Position numbers and translations under genes: made by a program | The notes under the pieces: model-generated | Seen by the model: only the letters and a program-made list of their open reading frames with translations | Told to the model about the DNA's origin: nothing | Databases searched by the model: none | Shown here: piece by piece, positions 4,811 to 9,846 of the stretch | Numbering within the stretch: the first letter of the stretch is position 1 | How the letters are laid out: the number at the start of each line of letters is the position of its first letter | NCBI GenBank assembly: GCA_946221025.1 | Contig: CAMIMS010000058.1 | Span: 1-9,846 of the forward strand | DNA from: an uncultured Pseudoclavibacter sp. | GTDB lineage: Bacteria; Actinomycetota; Actinomycetes; Actinomycetales; Microbacteriaceae | Reading direction: 5' to 3' | DNA: 9,846 nucleotides

Positions 4811-6082
4811 TCAGCTTTGCGGCGAGCCAGTATCGGCCGGTGCGAAATCCTGGGTTCGATCCGTTAGTTCAGGCGCCGTGAGCGCGCGTGGCGTGGTTTC
4901 GAGTTGGCGAGGCGCGGCCGGTGCATCCGCGCCCTCGAGAGCGGCGAGCTTTCGCGCGGTGGGGAGCACACGTGATTCGATGGATCCGATCGCTTGGTTG
5001 TACGAACCGACGGCCCCATCTAGCGAGCGGCCGAGCTTGTCGAGGTGCGTGGAGACTGTGCCGAGGCGTTGAGTGAGTTGCGAGCCGAGCTTGATGACTT
5101 CCTCCGCCGATTCGGTGAGTTGCTCGTGGCGCCACGCTGCCGCGACAGCCTTCAGCGTTGACCACAGACTGACAGGGCTCGTGAGCGCGATGCCCTTGCC
5201 GAACGCGTAGTCGAGTAGGCCCGCATCCGTCGCGATTGCCGCAGACAAGGCTGATTCGCTCGGGATGAACGCGATCACGAGCGAAGGGGAGGAGCGGAAC
5301 GCCGAGGCGTAATCGCGGGAGGCGAGGTCATCGACGTGGCGACGCAGGGCGGCAACGTGCTTGGTGAGAAGCTCGGCTCTTGCCGCCTCTGCCGAAGCAT
5401 CGGTTCCTTCGACGGCGCTCGCCTCGAGGTAGCTGCCAAGCGGTGCCTTCGCGTCAAGAGCGAGGTGGGCACCTCCCGGCAGATTGATGACGAGGTCGGG
5501 GCGCTTCGAGCCCGCTTCGGTGGCGACGACCGCCTGCTCCGCGAAATCAACACGATCGAGCAAGCCCGCCGCCTGCACGACGTTCCGCAGCTGCACCTCG
5601 CCCCAGCTGCCTCGCGCAGTGGTCGACCTCAGTGCTGACGCGAGTGACTCAGTCGTGCCACGCAGGTGGTTTCCCATTTCGGCGTGGTTGCGCATCTGCT
5701 CTGCGATTTCACCAAACTGCTGGGCGCGCTGTTCTTCCATCGCGCTGACGCTTCGACGCATCTGGTCGAGTTGCGCCGCGACCGGGGCGAGCGCTTCGAC
5801 GACGCGGTGGTTACGTTCCTCTTCGCTTGAGGCGCGTTCGATTCGAGCGCGCTCAGCTGTGCGCATGGCGGCGATCGCCTCGTGCGCCTGCTGCGCGCTC
5901 TCTTGTTCGCGCAAGATCTGCGCATCCGCCCGATCGAGTTGCGCGGTGAGCCCGGAAACCTCTGAGCGCAGCTCGGCGGTTTGAACGCCAGTGCGGGATG
6001 ACGCCGCCCACCATCCACCACCAGCGCCGAGGAGCAGGCACACGAGCGCGATGACGAGCACAGGCACGATGTCGAAGGTCAT
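4811..6082 (-). CDS. rmuC: RmuC family protein
   Basis: RmuC proteins limit DNA inversions and rearrangements at short repeats in E. coli and carry a nuclease-like fold; the biochemical reaction is not well established. The product is 423 aa from ATG 6082. It has one N-terminal membrane helix (about residues 5-27, ending in a Gly/Trp-rich turn), a long Ala/Glu/Gln/Arg coiled coil (about 35-150) and the RmuC domain (about 155-370). Domain signatures are GSWGEVQLR (168-176), the PD-(D/E)xK-like DAK (220-222), FIPSE (282-286) and SPVSLWSTLKAVAAAWR (312-328). The tail is Pro/Thr-rich. A TTG at 6124 would add 14 residues, but ATG 6082 has AGGA at 6093-6090, seven bases away, and puts the membrane helix at the usual place. 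It lies 87 bases downstream of the exonuclease gene on the same strand, probably in one transcript. Confidence 0.93.
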   Translation of the reverse strand: MTFDIVPVLVIALVCLLLGAGGGWWAASSRTGVQTAELRSEVSGLTAQLDRADAQILREQESAQQAHEAIAAMRTAERARIERASSEEERNHRVVEALAPVAAQLDQMRRSVSAMEEQRAQQFGEIAEQMRNHAEMGNHLRGTTESLASALRSTTARGSWGEVQLRNVVQAAGLLDRVDFAEQAVVATEAGSKRPDLVINLPGGAHLALDAKAPLGSYLEASAVEGTDASAEAARAELLTKHVAALRRHVDDLASRDYASAFRSSPSLVIAFIPSESALSAAIATDAGLLDYAFGKGIALTSPVSLWSTLKAVAAAWRHEQLTESAEEVIKLGSQLTQRLGTVSTHLDKLGRSLDGAVGSYNQAIGSIESRVLPTARKLAALEGADAPAAPRQLETTPRALTAPELTDRTQDFAPADTGSPQS

Positions 6083-6169
6083 GCCCACATCCTGAAATGC
6101 ACCACCGACATTCCGAACGGACAACAGGCGGGCGTCGCTAACAATGCCTCAACGAAACGAGCGAACGGG

Positions 6170-6802
6170 CTACCTGAACGTCGCACCATCAACGAGCTTC
6201 AACGCCTCGCCGCGTTGATGGGCGAGGTCGAGCTCGCGCACCTCGACGCGCGTTTTCGCGGCGAGCGAGATGACATCTGTCGCGCCGACTCGACGCGAGG
6301 AATCGACGATGATGGCTGCGGCAGCCTCGGCGTCGGAGATGGGATCGTGGTGCTGCAGGTTCGTGAACCCGGCTGCTTCAGCGGCGACCGGAAGCCGGTA
6401 TCGGGGGAGGTCGTACACGTTTCGCGCGACGCGGAGGCTGCACAGATGCCGCAGCACCGGCAGTTCAGGCGCGATCTCGTTTTGCGTCGCGATGCACGCC
6501 GCCGCGATCACGCCGAGGTCGAACCCCGAGTTGTGCGCGACGATCGTGTCGTCGCCGATGAATTCGATGAGCGATTCGAGTTGCTGCGTCCACGTGCGCG
6601 CGCCGGTAACGCGTTCTTTCGAGATGCCGTGCAGCTGCACGTTGAACGGCTCAAAGTGGTCGTGCCCGGTGGGCGGATGAATGAGCCAGCCCGCCCGTTC
6701 TACGACTCGACCGTCGCGAACCCGCACGAGCCCCACCCCGCACGCAGACGCGGGGGAGCGGTTCGCGGTCTCGAAATCGATCGCGGTGAAATCAACGGGC
6801 AC
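6170..6802 (-). CDS. DEDDh-family 3'-5' exonuclease (DnaQ-like)
   Basis: A 210-aa protein with the full DEDDh catalytic set of the DnaQ/RNase T superfamily: DFE (Asp9, Glu11) in Exo I, HNSGFD (Asp95) in Exo II and HHDPISD (His152, Asp157) in Exo III. It should remove nucleotides from 3' ends using two metal ions. It is a stand-alone exonuclease without a polymerase or BRCT domain, so it need not be the replicative epsilon subunit. A role in DNA repair or turnover next to rmuC is plausible but inferred. The start is GTG at 6802, eight residues before the first catalytic Asp, as is typical. There is no in-frame ATG nearby and no strong Shine-Dalgarno. A short palindrome cluster lies directly upstream (6805-6823). 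Confidence 0.92.
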   Translation of the reverse strand: MPVDFTAIDFETANRSPASACGVGLVRVRDGRVVERAGWLIHPPTGHDHFEPFNVQLHGISKERVTGARTWTQQLESLIEFIGDDTIVAHNSGFDLGVIAAACIATQNEIAPELPVLRHLCSLRVARNVYDLPRYRLPVAAEAAGFTNLQHHDPISDAEAAAAIIVDSSRRVGATDVISLAAKTRVEVRELDLAHQRGEALKLVDGATFR

Positions 6803-6804
6803 CG

Positions 6805-6823
6805 CACCATGGTGGCACCCACC
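6805..6823. repeat. Palindrome cluster at the exonuclease start
   Basis: CACCATGGTG (6805-6814) is a perfect 10-bp palindrome. GGTGG (6811-6815) and CCACC (6819-6823) form a second, overlapping 5-bp inverted repeat with a 3-base loop. It covers the place where a ribosome site for GTG 6802 would be. It may be fortuitous in a GC-rich background. Confidence 0.3.
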
Positions 6824-6888
6824 ACTGACACGGCGAGTGCCCTCGACTCAATCGTTAGATGACTCGTGCTCGCGGCTTGGCCGTCGTC

Positions 6889-7152
6889 TTAGGCGAACTG
6901 TCCGTCACTCGGGCGCGCCTGCTCGGCCGCCAGGCGCTGCACCTCCGCCTGCTCGGCGAGCTCGAGCGCGCTCTGGTCGTCGAGCAGTTGGCGATCGCCG
7001 GCCGAGTCTTCGGCGCGGGCCTGAGCATCGTGCGTTTCTTGCTCTGCGCGAATGGCCTGTGCCTCGCTGTACTGGGCCTGTTGCTGCGCGTCGTTCGCGG
7101 ATACGCCAACTTCGGTCGAGAACTGCGGTTCGGTCGCTCCGGGCTGCGTCAT
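6889..7152 (-). CDS. Small Ala/Gln/Glu-rich hypothetical protein
   Basis: An 87-aa, highly polar protein with no hydrophobic segment, no cysteine and no recognisable family. Residues about 20-80 are dominated by Ala, Gln, Glu, Asp and Arg and should be helical, possibly coiled coil. The frame extends upstream to 7218, but ATG 7152 is chosen because it is preceded by GAGGAGGAG at 7163-7155, a very strong Shine-Dalgarno. That ribosome site is the main evidence that the gene is real. It lies between the DUF4236-like gene and the exonuclease gene on the same strand, with gaps of 107 and 86 bases, so it may be its own unit or part of a loose cluster. No function is assigned. Confidence 0.7.
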   Translation of the reverse strand: MTQPGATEPQFSTEVGVSANDAQQQAQYSEAQAIRAEQETHDAQARAEDSAGDRQLLDDQSALELAEQAEVQRLAAEQARPSDGQFA

Positions 7153-7154
7153 TG

Positions 7155-7163
7155 CTCCTCCTC
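7155..7163 (-). promoter_or_regulatory. Strong ribosome binding site of the small protein
   Basis: GAGGAGGAG on the minus strand ends two bases before ATG 7152. Its best-placed core lies about five to eight bases upstream. It decides the start and supports the gene. Confidence 0.75.
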
Positions 7164-7259
7164 GAGTCGGTGCGTTCGAAAAGCGTCGCACGCGAACTCG
7201 GGTGTTGGCATAACGCACGACCGTTGATCATCCGCACACCATCCAGGAGCAAGAAACTC

Positions 7260-8318
7260 TCACCGACCTGGAAAACGCTCCAGAATCCGGCCGACCGACG
7301 GTGCGGCATCCGCACGGGAGGTCTGCAAATGCCATACGAGCCCACCGGATGTCGCCAGATCGAGGTGACCGTAGAGCAGAACCGGGAACATGCGATTGTC
7401 GTTGTACCGCTTGTCGGGCGTGCCATTCTTGTTGACGTACTTCCACTTACGCCCAACCTGCTGAGCATCCCGAGGCATTTCACCCGAGCGGTGAACGAAC
7501 TTTTTCTTTGAGTAGCTGAGCCCAAGTCGCCGGTAGTCGATGTCGCTGTATTTACCGTTCTCCCAGATGAGAACACGATCCGGCAGGAAGAACAGACTCG
7601 CGGCCCCGACACGAACCGTTGGCACGTCGACATTGGTCTTGAGGTGCTTTGGTCCGTCGAGGTCGGCTCGCCCCTCCTCACGCTTGACGAGGCGGTCGAC
7701 ACCCGCATTCTCTTTGCGAATCTTCGTGGATGTGATGCGCGCAGATGCGACCGTCAACCAGATCTTCTCGGAGTGCGTGACCGGTATCCACGCGTGGACC
7801 AACGCCTGGAACCAGTCTTTGTGCGCGTCACTCACGTCGTAGAACACGACAACTCGTCGCTCGGCCGCGTCCTGGATGATGAGCCAGAGAGCAAGTGGGA
7901 TGCCAATGATCCAGAACGCGAACGTTCGTGGAGCATCGATGAATCCCACAGCGATAAGCAAGACCGCCGCAATCACGCCCCATGGAATGCGGCCCTTGGC
8001 GGCGTTCAATTGCTGCGTGAGGTCGGATGAGACGGTCGGTTCGAGATCGATTTCGTTCCCACTGGTACCGGTAGCGCCGTCTTCGTTAAAGGGCGCGACA
8101 GCTTCGCTTGCAGAAGTCGTGCGAGACGTGGAACGGGTTGTTGCACCGGTCGTGGCGACCCGGTAGTCGATGCCGCGCCAATCCATCCGGATGTAATTCG
8201 TGCGGGGAGACTTGCCGGGGCGGGTTCCAGGAATGCCCGGCCGAACGGTGATCCGAGAATCATTCAAGGAGAACCGAAATGGCCAGGCGTGGATGCTGTT
8301 CCGTGCGTGAAAGCCCAT
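7260..8318 (-). CDS. DUF4236-like two-helix membrane protein with conserved C-terminal domain
   Basis: A 352-aa protein. Residues 1-52 read as a DUF4236-type module: MGFHARNSI, FRFSLNDS, GIPGTR and NYIRM. Residues 53-108 are a Ser/Thr/Ala-rich linker. Two membrane helices follow (about 111-127 and 132-149) with a very short loop, so both ends face the same side, probably the cytoplasm. The C-terminal part (about 155-340) contains FFLPDRVLIW (243-252), DAQQVGRKWKYVNKNGTPDKRYNDNR (284-309) and SGGLVWHLQTS (324-334). I recall this pattern from actinobacterial DUF4236 proteins, but it has no known function. ATG 8318 is chosen over longer frames because GAGG at 8328-8325 lies six bases upstream and the DUF4236 motif starts there. 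It is divergent from ychF. Role unknown. Confidence 0.85.
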   Translation of the reverse strand: MGFHARNSIHAWPFRFSLNDSRITVRPGIPGTRPGKSPRTNYIRMDWRGIDYRVATTGATTRSTSRTTSASEAVAPFNEDGATGTSGNEIDLEPTVSSDLTQQLNAAKGRIPWGVIAAVLLIAVGFIDAPRTFAFWIIGIPLALWLIIQDAAERRVVVFYDVSDAHKDWFQALVHAWIPVTHSEKIWLTVASARITSTKIRKENAGVDRLVKREEGRADLDGPKHLKTNVDVPTVRVGAASLFFLPDRVLIWENGKYSDIDYRRLGLSYSKKKFVHRSGEMPRDAQQVGRKWKYVNKNGTPDKRYNDNRMFPVLLYGHLDLATSGGLVWHLQTSRADAAPSVGRILERFPGR

Positions 8319-8365
8319 CCGTTTCCTCGCTGCAATGTTGAATTTGGCCGTGGGGATTGCTTTGG

Positions 8366-8371
8366 AGCGTA
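8366..8371 (-). promoter_or_regulatory. Candidate -10 box of the DUF4236-like gene
   Basis: TACGCT on the minus strand fits TAnnnT and would give a leader of about 40 bases. No good -35 is seen; the palindrome at 8393-8406 occupies the -35 region. Confidence 0.35.
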
Positions 8372-8392
8372 TCGCGGTCTGTGGTGCCTGAT

Positions 8393-8406
8393 GCACGTCG
8401 ACGTGC
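8393..8406. repeat. Perfect 14-bp palindrome between divergent genes
   Basis: GCACGTCGACGTGC equals its own reverse complement. It lies in the 142-base region between the DUF4236-like gene and ychF, over the expected -35 position of the former and 18 bases upstream of the candidate ychF -35. It is a candidate operator for a dimeric regulator; binding is inferred. Confidence 0.45.
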
Positions 8407-8424
8407 GGTTCCCTCGTGGGATCG

Positions 8425-8452
8425 TCGACGCAGCCTGGCAGCCCGGTACCCT
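8425..8452 (+). promoter_or_regulatory. Candidate promoter of ychF (leaderless or nearly so)
   Basis: TCGACG (8425-8430, 4 of 6 to TTGACA) and TACCCT (8447-8452) are spaced by 16 bases. The -10 ends eight bases before the GTG at 8461, so the mRNA would have essentially no leader. No Shine-Dalgarno precedes the GTG, as with glpX. Confidence 0.5.
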
Positions 8453-8460
8453 GCTGTTCC

Positions 8461-9534
8461 GTGGCTCTCACTCTCGGCATCGTCGGACTTCCAAACGTTG
8501 GCAAGTCGACCCTCTTCAACGCGCTCACGAAAAACCAGGTGCTCGCGGCGAACTACCCGTTCGCGACCATCGAACCGAACGTTGGGGTGGTGGAGCTGCC
8601 AGACCCCCGCCTGAAGGTGCTCGCCGAGCTGTACGGGTCGGAGAAGATCCTCCCGGCGACGGTGTCGTTCGTTGATATCGCCGGCATCGTGAAGGGCGCG
8701 AGCGAGGGTGAGGGGCTCGGCAACCAGTTCCTCGCGAACATTCGTGAGGCGGATGCGATCTGTCAGGTGGTGCGCGGCTTCACCGACGGCGATGTCGTTC
8801 ACGTTGACGGCCGGGTGGAGCCCGCCTCCGATATGGAGACGATCAACACCGAGCTGATTCTCGCCGACCTGCAGACGCTTGAGAAGGCGCTGCCGAGGTA
8901 TGAGAAAGAGGTCAAGCACAAGAAGCTCGACCAGAGCGTGCTCACTGCCGCGACCGAGGCGAAGGCCGTGCTCGATGAGGGCAAGCTGCTGTCGACGTCG
9001 GATATTGACCTCACGCCGATTCGCGAGCTCGGCCTTCTGACCGCGAAGCCGTTCATTTACGTGTTCAACGTGGATGAAGACGTGCTCGGCGACCAGGCGA
9101 AGCTCGATGAGCTGGCGGCGCTGGTTGCCCCGTCGAAGGCGCTGTTCCTGGATGCGAAGACCGAGTCGGAACTGATCGACCTCGACCCGGAGGAGGCGGC
9201 GGAGCTGCTCGCCTCGCTCGGGCAGGAAGAGTCGGGCCTTGACCAGCTCGCGAAGGTCGGCTTCGAAACGCTTGGGCTGCAGACCTACCTCACGGCCGGG
9301 CCGAAGGAATCACGTGCCTGGACGATCCGTAAGGGATGGAAGGCCCCGCAGGCCGCCGGAGTCATTCACACTGACTTTGAGAAGGGCTTCATCAAGGCTG
9401 AGGTCGTTTCGTTCGACGACCTGGTGGAGGCGGGTTCAGAAGCCGCCGCGAAGGCCGCGGGCAAGATGCGCCTCGAGGGCAAGGACTACGTCATGCAGGA
9501 TGGGGACGTGGTCGAGTTTCGGTTCAACGTGTAG
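8461..9534 (+). CDS. ychF: Redox-regulated ATPase YchF (OLA1 family)
   Basis: YchF is a universally conserved Obg-related P-loop NTPase that prefers ATP and binds ribosomes, with links to stress and translation control. The product is 357 aa, close to the 363 aa of E. coli. The G1 loop GLPNVGKS is at 9-16, the G3 DIAG at 72-75 and the altered G4 NVDE at 203-206. This G4 replaces the GTP-specific NKxD and explains the ATP preference. The coiled-coil insertion is at about 130-180 and the C-terminal TGS domain at about 273-356, ending VEFRFNV. An in-frame GTG at 8416 would add 15 residues, but the family start is MALT-like, so GTG 8461 is used, just after a -10 box. Confidence 0.96.
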   Translation: MALTLGIVGLPNVGKSTLFNALTKNQVLAANYPFATIEPNVGVVELPDPRLKVLAELYGSEKILPATVSFVDIAGIVKGASEGEGLGNQFLANIREADAICQVVRGFTDGDVVHVDGRVEPASDMETINTELILADLQTLEKALPRYEKEVKHKKLDQSVLTAATEAKAVLDEGKLLSTSDIDLTPIRELGLLTAKPFIYVFNVDEDVLGDQAKLDELAALVAPSKALFLDAKTESELIDLDPEEAAELLASLGQEESGLDQLAKVGFETLGLQTYLTAGPKESRAWTIRKGWKAPQAAGVIHTDFEKGFIKAEVVSFDDLVEAGSEAAAKAAGKMRLEGKDYVMQDGDVVEFRFNV

Positions 9535-9577
9535 GCGAGGCGCTCACCGCCCACCCTCCCAGATGAATACGACAAGC

Positions 9578-9582
9578 GGAGG
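9578..9582 (+). promoter_or_regulatory. Ribosome binding site of the DUF2625-like gene
   Basis: GGAGG lies seven bases before ATG 9590. An intact site before an interrupted gene suggests that the interruption is recent, or a sequence error. Confidence 0.65.
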
Positions 9583-9589
9583 CGCCCCA

Positions 9590-9846
9590 ATGCGCGACAT
9601 CGAACATCTCATCGCGGTCGACAATCCGGCCTGGCCCCATCTTCAGTAGGCGCTGGCCGGCGCCGATGCCATCACGCTGCCCGTCGAGCCAGAGCAAGGG
9701 CGGCGCTCACTGTGGGGGATTCAGGTCACCGCCGCGTCGGCGATGGGAGCCGTCGCGCTGCACACCGGAGGTATCGTCGCAAACCACGGTTGGGTGCGTC
9801 TGTACGGCGGCGGCAGCGAGCACCTGCCGAGCATCGCCGAAGCCAA
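9590..9846 (+). pseudogene. DUF2625-like protein, interrupted by an in-frame stop and cut by the window end
   Basis: From ATG 9590 the frame reads MRDIEHLIAVDNPAWPHLQ, then TAG at 9647-9649 (codon 20). It continues in the same frame without another stop to the window end. The continuation includes ALAGADAITLP, then LWGIQVTAASAMGAVALHTG and GIVANHGWVRLYGGGSEHLP. Both halves match what I recall of DUF2625 proteins, which have ..DDPAWPLVQEW.. followed by LQVT..SPMGA..ETGGI..DHGWLR..GSG. A single base change (for example GAG or CAG to TAG) would account for the stop. The ATG has a good GGAGG site. The alternatives are a sequencing error or stop readthrough. It lies 55 bases after ychF on the same strand. 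The family's function is not known to me. Confidence 0.7.

Noticed and set aside
4801..4812. GAAC-TTTG-GTTC hairpin as a bidirectional terminator between lipoprotein B and rmuC
   Set aside because: The stem is only four pairs and no T-run follows on either strand.
8319..8528. A longer N-terminus for the DUF4236-like protein reaching into ychF
   Set aside because: It would overlap ychF and its promoter. The DUF4236 motif and GAGG site both place the start at 8318.

Overview
The window comes from a high-GC Gram-positive bacterium, most likely an actinomycete of the Microbacteriaceae type. This is an inference. The class II aldolase keeps the residue numbering of the mycobacterial enzyme (Asp95, His96, His212). 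glpX and ychF have TAnnnT -10 boxes 6 to 8 bases before their start codons, as in actinobacterial leaderless mRNAs. A DUF4236-type membrane protein also fits that group.

Layout. Positions 1-1148 (minus): class II fructose-bisphosphate aldolase (fbaA), overlapping by one base the start of an unidentified gene that leaves the window. Positions 1288-2310 (plus): class II fructose-1,6-bisphosphatase (glpX), divergent from fbaA. The two enzymes act on consecutive steps around fructose-1,6-bisphosphate.

Positions 2311-4810: an accessory block, visibly richer in A/T than its flanks. It holds a 355-residue protein with a WXG100-like N-terminus and a C-terminal domain resembling DUF6973, followed by two lipoprotein genes that are clearly paralogous to each other. 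The first lipoprotein gene can overlap the end of the WXG gene. This looks like a type VII (ESX) secreted effector with lipoprotein immunity proteins; that reading is inference from architecture and is the most interesting part of the window. The block also has a promoter overlapped by an inverted repeat, a possible 10-codon upstream ORF, a 15-bp tandem repeat, and a short repeated tail after each lipoprotein gene.

Positions 4811-8318 (minus): rmuC (genome stability), a DEDDh 3'-5' exonuclease, a small Ala/Gln/Glu-rich protein, and a two-helix membrane protein with a DUF4236-like N-terminus. Positions 8461-9534 (plus): the YchF/OLA1 ATPase gene, divergent from the DUF4236 gene across an intergenic region with a perfect 14-bp palindrome. 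Positions 9590-9846: the start of a DUF2625-like gene with an in-frame TAG at codon 20 and an open, family-like frame beyond it, so probably a pseudogene. No tRNA, rRNA, CRISPR array, insertion sequence or convincing intrinsic terminator was seen.
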